Below are positions 33,060 through 49,114 of a stretch of DNA of 64,000 bases, piece after piece; the first letter of the stretch is position 1; the number at the start of each line of letters is the position of its first letter. Position numbers and translations under genes: made by a program. Location of the stretch: positions 62,001 to 126,000 of the forward strand of contig CAUYLG010076645.1 of NCBI GenBank assembly GCA_963573385.1, read 5' to 3'. This stretch comes from Cacajao melanocephalus. Taxonomy: Eukaryota; Chordata; Mammalia; Primates; Pitheciidae. The notes under the pieces were generated by a model. It was given only the letters and a program-made list of their open reading frames with translations. It was not told the DNA's origin and did not search any database.

Positions 33060-33540
33060 TCAGGAGGCCATCTCTCCTGGAGCCCCCGAACCCCACATCT
33101 CGTGGACAACCTTCCGAGGCCCCCACTTCCGGCTGTCACCCCCTCCCCAGGTGTCCCCATTTCCTGGGGTCTCTCGCGCCTCTGGTACCCACTTCCGGTT
33201 ATCCTTCCCTCTCAGGGGTCCCTCTCCTCGGCCCCCAGGACACACGGACGGGCTCGCGGGCACTCACCGGCCCGGCTACGGGCGGAGCGCGGGTCAATCG
33301 GCGGCGGGAGCCTCGTCCGGCAGCGCGCTCAGGAACGACCCGCACTCCGGGCCCGGCCGGCCCGGCCCTTCGCGCCGGAAGTGACGTTCCAGGGCGTGGG
33401 AGGCGGGGCTCCGCCTAGGAGCGCGCATGTGCGACACCTCCTGGCAACACCGGCGTTCTGTCCCCACCTAGCGGTCGGGACTCAGCGCTGCGGACCCGGA
33501 GTGGCTGGGCGGAGCTGGGGCGCCAGCCGCTTGTCAAACC
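33060..33540 (-). promoter_or_regulatory. TTPAL: CpG-island promoter of TTPAL
   Basis: GC- and CpG-rich block without repeats. It contains a composite CCGGAAGTGACGT (ETS plus CRE-like, 33375-33387), two more ETS cores in the opposite sense (33125-33132 and 33191-33198, ACTTCCGG) and a GC-box-like GGCGGGGC at 33402-33409. No TATA box is seen, so a dispersed, housekeeping-type start is likely. Confidence 0.75.
33268..33385 (-). other. TTPAL: TTPAL exon 1, non-coding (5' edge approximate)
   Basis: A strong minus-strand donor, GCCG|GTGAGTG, ends the exon at 33268 inside a CpG-rich block. No coding is expected, because translation starts in exon 2. The upstream edge is placed by the ETS/CRE element and is uncertain. 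Confidence 0.65.
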
Positions 33541-34895
<1,355 letters not shown>

Positions 34896-34919
34896 TGTCT
34901 TATGCAACATTTGGGACAT

Positions 34920-35898
<979 letters not shown>

Positions 35899-35933
35899 TT
35901 ACACCTTTTCTTATGCCAGGTAAACAGGTATTT

Positions 35934-36231
35934 TTATTTATTTGTGTATTTATTTTGAAAAGGAGTCTTGCTCTGTCGCCCAGGCTAGAGTGCAGTGTCA
36001 CGATCTTGGCTCACTGCAACCTCTGCCTCCCAGGTTCAAGCAACTCTCCTGCCCCAGCTGAGTAGCTGGGATTGCAGGCGCCTGCCTGTACACCAGGCTA
36101 ATTTTGTATTTTTAGTAGTGAGGGGGTTTCACCACGCTGGCCAGGGTAGTCTCAAACTCCTGACCTTATGATCTGCCAGCCTCAGCCTCCCAAAGTGCTG
36201 GGATTACAGGCGTGAGCCACTGCCCCCAGCC
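35934..36231 (-). repeat. Alu SINE, antisense
   Basis: Target-site duplication caggtatttttatt on both sides (about 35928 and 36231). Confidence 0.93.
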
Positions 36232-36278
36232 AGGTATTTTTATTAGAGATGGTGTTTTGCCATGTTGGCCAGCCTAGT

Positions 36279-36567
36279 CTTTTTTTTTTGAGGGGGCGGG
36301 GACAGAATTTCGTTCTTGTTGCCCAGGCTAGAGTGCAGTGGCCTGATCTCAGCTCACTGCAACCTCCTCCTCCTGGGTTCAAGCGATTCTCTGCCTAAGC
36401 CTCCCGAGTAGCTGGGATTACAGGCATGTGCCACCATGCCCGGCTAATTTTGTATTTGTAGTAGAGACGGGTTGGTCAGGCTGGTCTCAAACTCCCAACC
36501 TCAGGTAATCCGCCCACCTCGGCATCCCAAAGTGCTGGGATTACAGGTGTGAGCTACTGCGCCCTGC
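36279..36567 (-). repeat. Alu SINE, antisense
   Basis: A T-run then a G-rich start; ends GAGCTACTGCGCCCTGCC. A short Alu scrap (36245-36278) precedes it. Confidence 0.9.
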
Positions 36568-36879
36568 CAATAGCAGCTCTTGTAGCAAATGGTGAGGGTT
36601 AACACTGTCCTAACCATGCTTTCCTAGGTATTGGAAATACCTAGTATTGGAATAAGCCTCTTTCCTAAATCCCAAACCTATGACCTACTACTGGTGCATG
36701 GAGCCCAGATGGTAATCTGTTGTTGTGTAGGATGTTTAATGTCATTCCCAGGCTTTACCCACTAGGTGGCAGTAGCACTCCACATTCACAGTGATGAAAA
36801 CCAACGCTATCTTCAGTCATTGCCAAATACCACCTGGGAGACAAAGCTGCTCCAAATTAAGAACCACTATTGTGGGAGA

Positions 36880-37135
36880 AAGAACGTTGGGTTCTGGTCA
36901 GACCTGAGTTTAAATCCTGCGTCACGGCCGGGCGGGGTGGCTCACGCCTGTAATCCTAGCACTTTGGGAGGCCAAGGTGGGTGGATCACCTGAGGTCAGT
37001 TCAAGACCAGCCTGGCCATCATGGTGAAACCCCATCTTAAAAAAAAAAAAAAAATTCCTGTGTCACTCACCAGCTGTGTAACATTGGAACAATTATCTGT
37101 CTCTCTAACCCTTGGTTTCATCAACCATAAAATCC
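36880..37135 (+). repeat. MIR SINE split by an Alu
   Basis: The left part ends 'gacctgagtttaaatcctg'. After the Alu it resumes 'ctgtgtcactcaccagctgtgtaac' and 'ccataaaatcc'. The Alu sits between target-site duplication copies aatcctgcgtcac / attcctgtgtcac. Confidence 0.8.
36926..37053 (+). repeat. truncated Alu (left monomer), sense
   Basis: GGCCGGGCGGGGTGGCTCAC start, then an A-run after about 110 bp. Lies inside a MIR. Confidence 0.9.
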
Positions 37136-37230
37136 TATACTAACTGCTACCAGTTGTTGAATGCTTTCACTGGTAGAGTGCTGAGCTCTTTGCATGGATA
37201 ATCTCATTTTGATTGCCAATAACAGAATCC

Positions 37231-37532
37231 TGGGGCAGGGTGTGGGGGCTCCCACCTGTAATCCCAGCACTTTGGGAGGCCGAGGCTGGTGGATCACTTG
37301 AGGCCCAGAGTTCGAGACCAGCCTGGCCAGCATGGTGAAACCCCCATCTCTCCTAAAAATACAAAAATTAGCCAGGTATGGTGGTGGGTGCCTGTAATCC
37401 CAGCTACGCAGGAAGCTGAGGCAAGAGAATTGCTTAAACCTGAGAAGTAGAGGTTGCAGTGAACCGAGATCGCACCACTGTTCTCCAGCCTGGCAACAGA
37501 TTGAGTAGAAGTCTTAAAAAAAAAAAAAAAAA
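37231..37532 (+). repeat. Alu SINE, sense
   Basis: GGCAGGGTGTGGGGGCTCCC start; A-run near 37515-37531. Confidence 0.9.
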
Positions 37533-38006
37533 GACTTCTTGAAGAAATTTCTCATTCCAGATCTGTAGCAGGAAATATCCAAAATGAGCCTGGAATATCT
37601 TGTCATGCCAAATAACAAGGAAGCTATCAAAGGCTACCAGGGTCACATCAAAAGGACTTAGAAGCCAACCTGAAGATGAAACAATTTTAGCTGCAACAAA
37701 GATGACGCTTGCAGTTGATTGGAACTCATCCAATACGTTTAAAACCCTGGGTTCATAATACCATCCAGCAAATTGATCACCTTTTGAAGATGGCATGGAA
37801 ATAAATTATATTCTTCCAAACTAGCTAAATAAAAAGAAAGGATCTAGTTATTCTCCTGCCTTTCTTAAATGAACTGTAGCACTGGGTAACCAAGTAATAA
37901 AGAAAAGAACCTCCCTATAAATTTACTACAGCTAATACATGAAAACAAAATGATACAATATTGCCATTTTGTAATTTACAGTGAATTAATGTATCTACGC
38001 AGTAGG
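37533..38006. other. intergenic, AT-rich, unassigned
   Basis: 37,540-37,800 has the look of an old interspersed repeat but I cannot place it. No gene is seen. Confidence 0.5.
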
Positions 38007-38126
38007 TTTAAGCAGGAGAATTGCTTGAACCCAGCAGGCAAAGGTTGCAGTGAGCCGAGATTTTGCCATTGCACTCCAGCCTGAGCAACAGAGTAAGACT
38101 CCACCTCAAAAAACAAACAAAAACAC
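38007..38126 (+). repeat. 3' end of an Alu, sense
   Basis: Only GCAGGAGAATTGCTTGAACC through to CTCAAAAAACAAACAAAAAC. Confidence 0.9.
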
Positions 38127-38254
38127 CCCCTCAAAAAACTTCCAGAATCCTGTCAGGACACTGACCAGTGGAAGTAGGGAGGAAGATGAGGAGGTCTATA
38201 TTAGGCCTCTTCTCTGTACCGTGCATGAAAGCAGGTGACCTCACATACATTTCT

Positions 38255-38375
38255 GCGCTGTCACTGGCTGTGTGATCCTGGACAAATCAGATTTTTCCCT
38301 GAGGCTCAGTTTTCTCATCTGTGAAAGTAATACCAGCTGGGGAATTCTGGGAAGATAGAGGCAATAATGCCTAGC
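38255..38375 (+). repeat. MIR SINE
   Basis: 'actggctgtgtgatcctgg', 'ggctcagttttctcatctg', 'gaggcaataatgcctagca'. Confidence 0.7.
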
Positions 38376-38644
38376 ATAGATTTGAATCTCCCCAAAGTAA
38401 ACTCAACCTTGTAGGAGCTGCTTGGAAAGGAATACAGCACCAGCTATAATTATGCCAAAAAGATGGACCTTGAGTCTGACCCAGCTGCTCATTTGCAGGA
38501 AATGCAGAGGTCAGAGGGCCGTGTTGTATTGTACTATGAGGATACAGTTGACAAAATTCAGACTTTGAGAAACTACGTGTAAAACAGCCTGAATTCAACA
38601 GATAAACTTACAGGAAAAAAAAAGGATGGAAGGGAGAACCTGTA

Positions 38645-38793
38645 GATTATTTTTATTTTTTTATTTATTTATTTTTATAAGACGGGGTTTCACCATATTG
38701 GTCAGGCTGGTCTGGAACTCCCAACCTCAGGTGATCCGCTCGCCTTGGCCTCCAAAGTGCTTGGATTACAGGCATGAGCCACCACGCCCGGCC
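38645..38793 (-). repeat. partial Alu, antisense
   Basis: (TTTA)n head, then GACGGGGTTTCACCATATTGG to CACCACGCCCGGCC. Confidence 0.88.
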
Positions 38794-38885
38794 TTTTTGT
38801 TTTTTTTCTTTTTTTTTATGTTTTCTTTTTATTTTTTGATAATTTTTAAAAAGAGGTTTTTGGATTAATCAAAGAGGCTTTTGAA

Positions 38886-39183
38886 CAGGCACTGTGGCTC
38901 ACGCCTGTAGTCCCAGCACTTTGGGAGGCCGAAATGGGAGGATTGTTTGAGGCCAGGAGTTCAAGACCAGCCTGGGCAATATGGTGAAACCCTGTCTGTA
39001 CAAAAAAATGCACAAATTAGCCACGTGTGGCGGCACATGCCTGTAGTCCTAGCTACTCAGGAGGCTGAGGTGAGAGGATCACCTGAGCCTGGGGAGTTCG
39101 AGGCCGCAATGAGCTGTGATTGCACTGATGTACTCCCTCTTGGACGACAGAGTGAGACGCTGTCTCCAAAAAAACAAAAAACA
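38886..39183 (+). repeat. Alu SINE, sense
   Basis: AGGCACTGTGGCTCACGCC start; CTGTCTCCAAAAAAAC end. Confidence 0.9.
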
Positions 39184-39205
39184 AGCTTTTAAAAAGTGGA
39201 TACAG

Positions 39206-39533
<328 letters not shown>

Positions 39534-39747
39534 CTAGGGATGCACACTCAGATGATGAAGCCATGAAGAAATGCAAATAAATAATTAATATTCAGATTAG
39601 TGATTATTTTGGGGGGAGAGTCTGTGATTGATATGGAGTACCTGGTGAAGTGTGGAGGGGAACCCTGAGGTGGATGCAAAAATTCTGTTTCTTGACCTGG
39701 GTTGTGGTTACAGAGTGTTTGCCTTGTTATAACTCACTAAGCTACAT

Positions 39748-40065
<318 letters not shown>

Positions 40066-40147
40066 TAATTTGTGTGGTTTTCTGCATCTGTTTTGCTCAA
40101 TAAAATAAAGGTTTTAAAAAATGAAGACAGAAGTACCTACGTCACAT

Positions 40148-40191
40148 TATGTGTGTGTGCATATGTGTGCATATGTGTACATATGTGTATA
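40148..40191 (+). repeat. (GTGTGCATAT)n microsatellite
   Basis: About four imperfect units of GTGTGCATAT/GTGTACATAT. Confidence 0.9.
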
Positions 40192-40399
40192 AATTTGTGG
40201 CTTCTGTTAGCACCAGGTAAGTAGGTAGATGCTCACTAAATATGACTTCCCCATGAATTTTGTTCAAAACCTTGACCTGTGTGATTTCAGCACCGTTACT
40301 GACATTACTCACTTGTGTGGCTAATTAAAAATTATTCATGCTTCCCAACTGGGGCAGAGACTTGAAAAATAAAATAAAATAAAAAATTGTTCATGCTTA

Positions 40400-40545
40400 G
40401 GTGATACTATGTGCCAGGCACTGTTTCCAGTGTGACTAATCTAATTGAATCCTCTTAACTGTACTATGATTATTCCCATTTTATGGAGAAGAAGACTGAG
40501 GCTTAGAGAGATTCCCTGTGGCCACACAGGAGGTGGCAGAGCAGC
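40400..40545 (+). repeat. ancient L2/MIR-like remnant
   Basis: 'tatgtgccaggcactgtttcc', 'cccattttatggagaagaag', 'ggcttagagagattccctg', 'ggaggtggcagagc' in the order common to old mammalian repeats. Confidence 0.55.
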
Positions 40546-40555
40546 CTGTTTCTTT

Positions 40556-40890
<335 letters not shown>

Positions 40891-40942
40891 TGATTCTCAG
40901 CTCTGTCTTGTCATCCACTGTAGCATATGTACCCTACTGGTG

Positions 40943-41240
40943 TTTGTTTGTTTGTTTGTTTTGAGATGGAGTCTTGCTCTGTCGCCCAGGCTGGAGAGCA
41001 GTGGCGTGATCTTGGCTCAGTGCAACCTCCGCCTCCTGGTTCAAGCAATTCTCCTGCCTCAACCTTCCGAGTAGCTGGGATTACAGGCACATGCCACCAC
41101 ACCTGGCTAATTTTTGTATTTTTAGTAGAGATGGGATTTCACCGTGTTAGCCAGGGTGGTCTCTATCTCCTGACTTTGTGCTCTTCCCACCTCGGCCTCC
41201 CAAAGTGCTGGGATTACAGGCATGAGCCACCCTGTGTGGC
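40943..41240 (-). repeat. Alu SINE, antisense
   Basis: (TTTG)n head and GAGATGGAGTCTTGCTCTG; ends AGCCACCCTGTGTGGCC. Confidence 0.93.
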
Positions 41241-43321
41241 CCATAGTGTTTTTTATTTGGTGTCTAGTGCCTCTGTTTGCATAGTAACTCCCCTTATGAA
41301 GTGCCTGCCAATGTGTGTGCCATCGTTTGACATTCACTACCTGAACCTCACATCAACCCTGGAAGGTGAAGGTACTTGTTAGTCCGCATTTGGTGGATGG
41401 GAAAACCAGAACTCAGACAGCTAAAAGAACTTGCCCAAAGTAACAGATTAAGTAAATGGCAATAGGCTGGGGAGAGAGTGGGGGAGGAGTTTGAATTGGG
41501 GATGAGGAGGGTTCATACTCTGACCCTTGGGATTCTAAAAAACAAAATGTCCTATATTGTTAAACAGATGCTCATCTGATGAGTCTGACCCAGTTTGAGG
41601 TCATGGGTTGCCCAACCAGTGGTCCGGAGCCTGGCTTGGCTTGAGAAGTGTCCAGATGAGGGCTGCGGGAAGTCAGAGGCTTGGCAAACACCAGATGTGC
41701 TTGATCCCAATCAGAGGGTCGTGCAAAGCTTGTGACCCCTGGGCCTGGGGCTACTTAAGGGGCCAGAGACTCCTATTCCTCAGTGTGCCAGGCTTCTGCT
41801 CCTAAGCTGCAGAATCAAGACCTAGAACGGAGCTGGCCACCTCTCAGGAGAGGGGTAAAGAGATGCCCATGGGTTGGCTGTGTGGATTTCCCAGAAGTGG
41901 GAAGAGCCTGGCTGTGTTTTTGTGGTCACGCATTGATTTCCTAACCTGAGTCAGCATGGCCGCTTGGAGGTACAGCACGTCCTCTCTGTTCCCAGGGTCC
42001 TTGGATCCTAGCCTGGCTGAAGCATTTCCAAAACAGGGCCTGGAATAGTGTGGGAAATGGAAGGGTAGAGATCCCACATCACCTCCATCAGTATCTGCCC
42101 ACCTGCCATTGTATAAATAACGCCCAGCATGGACTGAGTTCTTACCAGGTGCCAGGTCCCGAGCTAAGCATGTCATATGTATGCACTTAACTAACATTAC
42201 AGAGTTGCAGTGGAGTAGAGGCTCTTCGGAGCACCATTGAACAAAGGAGTAAACAGACTCAGAGAAGCCACATCACTTGTTCATGGTCCCCCGGAGATGG
42301 AATTGCAGGTCTGTGATTGTGGAATCCTGGCGTGTCCTCTCTGCAAATTCACTACTTTACTCAGCCCTCACCACAAATCCATCGGGTAGATGTTGTCACC
42401 CCCAGTAAGGATATGAAAAAAATGAGGCTTGGGATGGTGGACATGACTTGGGTGATGTTTCTAGAAAGCTCTGCTGTGACAACCAGTAACCATTATTCAA
42501 GAGCCCAGTCCAAACCCACAGCTGCTACAATTTGGCCATGACTACATAAAACCCCTACATTTCTTATTACCCCTGTATCCTCCATGTCCTCCTAGGATGG
42601 GAAGAGGAAGCAGAGAGTTCTTGGTGGCCGTCTCCTCGAAAGGGTGGAATGGGGTCATGAGACTCCTGCATGAGTGGGGCCGCTATTTGGAGAGATGAAT
42701 GTGTGGCCATTATGAGGGCCCAGTGTTCTCATGTGGGCATGGACGTCTAGAGGCTGAGAGAAGCGGGCTGCCCAGCTGAATGGGTGAAGTGGCCACAGTG
42801 CGGGCGTGCTAAGGTAAGCCACACTCCCAGGCCTTTCAGGGCACAGGCGGCTGGAGTGTTTCCAGTGCTGGCAGAGAGCACCTACAAGGGATCCTCTTGG
42901 GTCTTGTCCGCTAGGGCCTCCTTGAGGGGCAGAGGTGTGGCAGCAGCAAGAAGCTTGAGTTGGGTGTTGGATTCCTAAGGGTTGATGAAGGACTTGCAAG
43001 GGATCCCTGGAAGGAGAGGTGCATCCTCCAGGGTGAAGAGTGAGAGGGCCCCTGTGGCAATGGCCATCTCCATGGGGCCCACAACAGAAAGGGGCAGCTT
43101 GAAGCCAGCCAGGATGGTGGCAGCTCAAGGGAGACCCTTTCTCTCCCCTTGCCATCTCCAATGGCCCCTCTGTGCCCCATGTGTGGGTGAGGGAAGGAGA
43201 GAGAGAGAAGGAGCCATCCATACCATCTCCCTGCAGCAGGCGTGAGCTGGGAGAGGGGAGAAGGTTTAAACCCAAATCAAATTGGGAATTTTGGTTAGAA
43301 GCTTGATTGGACATTCTAATT
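41241..43321. other. intergenic, no Alu for 2 kb
   Basis: Old 'gtgccaggt...cataattaac'-type remnants lie at 41,270-41,480, 42,110-42,320 and 42,340-42,540. 42,590-43,260 is GC-rich, with a long open minus-strand frame that I do not regard as a gene. No splice-supported coding sequence is seen. Confidence 0.55.
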
Positions 43322-43631
<310 letters not shown>

Positions 43632-44364
43632 TGGACATTTTAATTTCTAAATTGAGGTTGTGTTTGTGACCTGAAGTGACCGTGGAATTGTCTGTTTCCT
43701 CAGAATGAGCAGGAGAGTAATGGGGGGGATTTCACCCAGTGGCAGGGAAAATGTTTCTCCACCAAATACATGTTCAGAGGGATACTAGGAGGTAAAAATT
43801 AAGGTGTGCTTTGATCGTGTCACAGGCCGGGTTTGTTCAACATGCTGGTTGCAGTGAGAAGGAGAATTCTCCAAAACAAGTCTAGGAAGTGAATGTTCCA
43901 GAATGTTCTAGAACTTGGTTCATTACGCAGGCAAGAAGTGTGCCTCTGGCAACCTCTTGAACCCTTCATGGGCTCGCATACCTTCCCCCCAGATGCTTCC
44001 GTTGTTGACTTCTAATGGCTTACTATTTCCCTTTCTGCTGAGAACTGCCATCTCAGGAATCACCTCATCCTGGAGTTTATTCCCCTCACCCACAGGGAGG
44101 CTTGCAGCCAACAGCTGACTCGTACAGAGGTACACAAAGTACACAAAGCCAGCCTTCTTGCTAGACTTTACCTGAGACCACATCTTCATTTGGTTCCCTC
44201 CCTGTCTTGCTTCCCTTCATCCCTTATGGATTCTTTCCTTCGTAAATCACACAGTACCTAATCCTTGCCTCTGACTCTGTGTCTGAGGAGCTGAAGATGA
44301 TTCTGGGCATCAGGAGGTGCTTTTGTGACTGGCTCTGAGCTAGGTAATCCATTAGTGAAACTTC
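43632..44364. other. intergenic, unassigned
   Basis: No repeat or gene recognised. Confidence 0.55.
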
Positions 44365-44570
44365 TGGATCCGAAATCAAACTGCATAGGTTCAAATCACA
44401 GCACCATTACTTCACTGCTGTGTGACCCTGACCAATGACTGGTTACTACATCCCAGTTTTCTCATCTGTAATACAGAAGGCAAACACTGACCCACTCCCC
44501 AGGGCTTCGCAAGGATTCAACATGAGCACCTAGGATAGTGCCTGGCACAGTCAATGGTGCTATTGTTATT
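44365..44570 (+). repeat. MIR SINE
   Basis: 'aggttcaaatcacagcacc', 'actgctgtgtgaccctg', 'cagttttctcatctgtaata', 'aggattcaacatgagcacc', 'agtgcctggcacag'. Confidence 0.8.
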
Positions 44571-44701
44571 TCTCCAGGCTAATAGCACTGACAAGTGCAA
44601 AGGAAGTGGCTTTTTGCCATCTAGTTGAGGATGCTGTATCCTGGGGTAAGTGGCCAGATCATAGGATGGCTGCAGTTCAGTTGTAATGAAATAATCACCC
44701 T

Positions 44702-44985
<284 letters not shown>

Positions 44986-44999
44986 AACCAACAATAAAA

Positions 45000-45160
45000 A
45001 ACCCACCCCTTATGGAACCCCTACTATGCCTAGTCCTTGTTCCTCGTGCTGCAAATGTGCTAGTTCACTCTGTCTTCACTACCTTTCACAGCTGATATAA
45101 TTATCTCCATTTTACACAGGAGAGAACTGAGGCCCAGACAGTCTCAGAAACCATCTTTCA
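45000..45160 (+). repeat. ancient L2/MIR-like remnant
   Basis: 'cctactatgcctagtcc', 'attatctccattttacacagg', 'gaactgaggcccaga'. Confidence 0.55.
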
Positions 45161-45208
45161 GATCCACAGGTTAAAAAAAAATGAGTCCATCTAAAATGAC
45201 TACAACTA

Positions 45209-45553
<345 letters not shown>

Positions 45554-45569
45554 TACGTACATCTACATC

Positions 45570-46572
<1,003 letters not shown>

Positions 46573-46580
46573 TAATGCTG

Positions 46581-46663
46581 GTCTTTCTTTTTCTTTCTTT
46601 CTTTTCTTTCTTTCTTTCCTTTCCTTTCTTTTCCTTCTTTCTTTCTTTCCTTCTTTCTTTCTT
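46581..46663 (+). repeat. (TTTC)n/(TTCC)n polypyrimidine microsatellite
   Basis: About 80 bases of near-pure pyrimidine forming the expanded tail of the Alu at 46664. Confidence 0.95.
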
Positions 46664-46943
46664 GAGACACAGTTTTGCTCTTGTCACTCGGGATGGAGTA
46701 CAATGGTTCAATCTCTGATTACTGCAACCTCTGCCTCTTGGGTGCAAGCAATTCTCCTGCCTCAGCTTCCTGTGTAGCTGAGATTACTGGTGTGTGCCAC
46801 CAGGCCCAGCTAATTTTTGTATTTTTAGTAGAGACGGGGTTTCACCATGTTGGCCAGTCTGGTTTTGAACTCCTGACCTCAGGTGATCCACCCTCTTCTG
46901 CTCCCAAAGTGTTTGGATTACAGGTGTGAGACACTGTGCCCAG
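46664..46943 (-). repeat. Alu SINE, antisense
   Basis: GAGACACAGTTTTGCTCTTG start, GTGAGACACTGTGCCCAG end. Confidence 0.92.
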
Positions 46944-46944
46944 T

Positions 46945-47257
46945 TTTGTTTTGTTTTGTTTTTTTGAGATGGAGTCTCACTTCTTCGCCCAGGCTGGAAT
47001 GCAGTGGTGCCATCTCGGCTCACTGCAACCTCCGCCTCCCAGGTTCAAGCAATTCTCTGCCTCAGCCTCCAGAGTAGCTGGGATTACAGATGCCCGCCAC
47101 CATGCCTGGCTATTTTTTTTGTTTTTTAGTAGAGATGGGATTTCACCATCTTGGCCAGGCTGGTCTTGAACTCCTGACCTCGTGATCCACCTCGTGATCC
47201 ACTTGTCTCAGCCTCCCAAAGTGCTGGGATTATAGGCGTGAGCCACCACGCCCAGCC
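46945..47257 (-). repeat. Alu SINE, antisense, with 12-bp internal duplication
   Basis: (TTTTG)n head. cctcgtgatcca is repeated in tandem at about 47178-47201. Confidence 0.93.
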
Positions 47258-47277
47258 TTTTTTTTTTTTTTTTTTTA

Positions 47278-48250
47278 ACTAGAATGGCACAATGAGGATT
47301 TGAACCCACATATGTCTCACTGGACATATGCCTAGGAACTGGTAAGTTATATAAAGACCTCCTTTATTGGCTGGAGACGTAGAATTAATCCAGATCGTGT
47401 CACCTCCAGAAAGCCTTACTGTCACTTCATGGAGGATGGTGGCCTGGGCTCTCACCACCCTACTGCCCGTCTTCAGGCTTTGTCAGTGGATTCTTTCCCC
47501 ACTTTGAAGACTCCCTGCATCCTCCTCCATGTTGTCCTCCAAATGTGCTGGCTGAGAGCCCAGCGCCAGAATCAGAGGGACCTGGGTTTGAATCCCAGCT
47601 CTGCCATTAAACACCAGCTGTCTGACCTTGATTGTGTTCCTTTGCTTCTCTGGGCTTCAGATTCCTCATCTGAATAATAATAGAAGCTACCTTGGGATTG
47701 CCTCAAGGATCAAATGAGAGTTCACCTTAAACAATTAGTGGAGGGCCTGGTGTGTAATAAAGCACTCAATAAATGTTAACTATTATTGATCTTCACCTGG
47801 GCAGTGGCTGCTGACTGTTTAAGTTTCTCAGCCTTTGAATCGGGTACTTCCTACCCAGCTCTATTTATCGACATGGAAAGATGCCCAAAGTGTACTGCTG
47901 AAGGGAAAAAAGCAGGCTACAAAAGAATATCTGCCTCACAGGTCATTTTAAAGATCAAAGCTAACAATGGACATCTAGCTCTTAGTAGGGTACCTGGGAC
48001 ACAGGAAACTGTCACTGAAAGCTAGCTGTGACTATTATTAACATGAAAGCACTTTTGTAGCTCGTGTGATGCCACATTCAAATATTATGTGAGTTCCTGT
48101 GAAACTAGATGATATTTGCAATGTGCTTGAATCAAAGGGAGGTTGACTGGCGTGTTCCCTTCTGCTTTCCTCTGACACATTTCAGGGAGCGTTCATGGGC
48201 ACAGCTTGACTTGGCCTTGGGACCTATTGATCCGATGTGAATTTTGGTAC
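47278..48250. other. intergenic, mostly unique with MIR
   Basis: Contains a good MIR (47565-47785) and a second MIR-like piece near 47,920-48,040. No gene seen. Confidence 0.6.
47565..47785 (+). repeat. MIR SINE
   Basis: 'gacctgggtttgaatcccag', 'ctctgccattaaacaccagc', 'tctgggcttcagattcctc', 'gataatagaagctacc'-like order, ending 'gcactcaataaatgtta'. Confidence 0.85.
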
Positions 48251-48450
48251 TTTTTCTTTTTTTATTTCATTTTATTTATTTTTTCTTTTTTTTAAAGACA
48301 GAGTCTCGCTGTTTGGAGTGCAGTGGCTATTCACAGGTGTGATCCCACCACTGATCAGTGCGAGAGTTTGCTCTGTCTCCAGCCTGCGCCAGTTCACCTC
48401 TCCTTAGGCAACCTGATGGCTCTTCGCTCCCAGGAGGTCATGTGTTGGTC
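48251..48450 (-). pseudogene. 7SL RNA pseudogene, 5'-truncated retrocopy
   Basis: On the minus strand it carries SRP-RNA-specific segments that Alu elements lack. Antisense landmarks are GCAGTGGCTATTCACAGG, ATCCCACCACTGATCAG, CTCCTTAGGCAACCTG and GCTCCCAGGAGGTCA. Only the 3' portion of 7SL is present, from about the GACCTCC segment to the 3' end. A diverged T-rich stretch (48251-48294) is its A-tail. Internal changes and deletion of the 5' domain rule out a working SRP RNA. Confidence 0.88.
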
Positions 48451-48850
48451 CTTTTTTGTGTGGCCCTAGAGTGAAAGAAAAGAAAAGCATTGCCCTTTGG
48501 CACTGAGACTACAAACTCGGTTTTAGGGTGCTCTTTGTAATAACCGAGGTGCTATAATAAATTAAACACTTGAGGGCGCTCCAATCTATCGGCAATACAG
48601 ATAAATACAAAAAGCAGCGATAATAACGATGATGTATGAATGCTGCTGTTACATTTAACAATGCCGTTTATGTTCAACATTGAGCTCTTACTATGAGAGA
48701 CTAAAATGTAGTAACAGAGTCATAAACTTTATCACATTTTAACCTTGCAAACATCCCATCAGTTAGATACTATTATCAAAGATTTTGTAGTAGGGCGTAT
48801 CGCTCTGTGGGATTTAAAAACTTTGTGTGTTATATATATGCATATAATTC
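48451..48850. other. intergenic, unassigned
   Basis: AT-rich; nothing recognised beyond a short TA-rich run at 48,830-48,848. Confidence 0.55.
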
Positions 48851-49107
48851 TTTTTGAGACAGGGTCTCATTCTGATGCCCAGGCTGGAGTGCAGTGGCAC
48901 AATCGCAGCTCACTGTAGCCTAAATCTCCTGAGCTCAAGCGATCTTCCTGCCTCACCTTCCTAGAAGCTGGGACTACGGGCGTGCACAACCATGGCTAAT
49001 TTTTTTGTAGAGACTCGGCATGTTCCCAGGCTCCTAAGTTCAGGTGATCCTCCTGCTTTGACCTCCCAAAGTACTGGGATTACAGACGTGAGCCACTGCA
49101 ACTGTCC
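48851..49107 (-). repeat. Alu SINE, antisense, old and shortened
   Basis: GAGACAGGGTCTCATTCTG start, GTGAGCCACTGCAACTGTCC end. Small deletions in the body. Confidence 0.88.
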
Positions 49108-49114
49108 TAAGAAC

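Noticed and set aside
32716..33418. Overlapping plus-strand open frames of 150-220 codons in the CpG block
   Set aside because: High GC removes stop codons in all frames. The frames are Pro/Ser/Arg-rich and low in information, cross the TTPAL promoter, and show no domain or splice structure.
41844..42197. 117-codon minus-strand open frame
   Set aside because: It overlaps an ancient repeat remnant and shows no domain, splice sites or conservation evidence available here.
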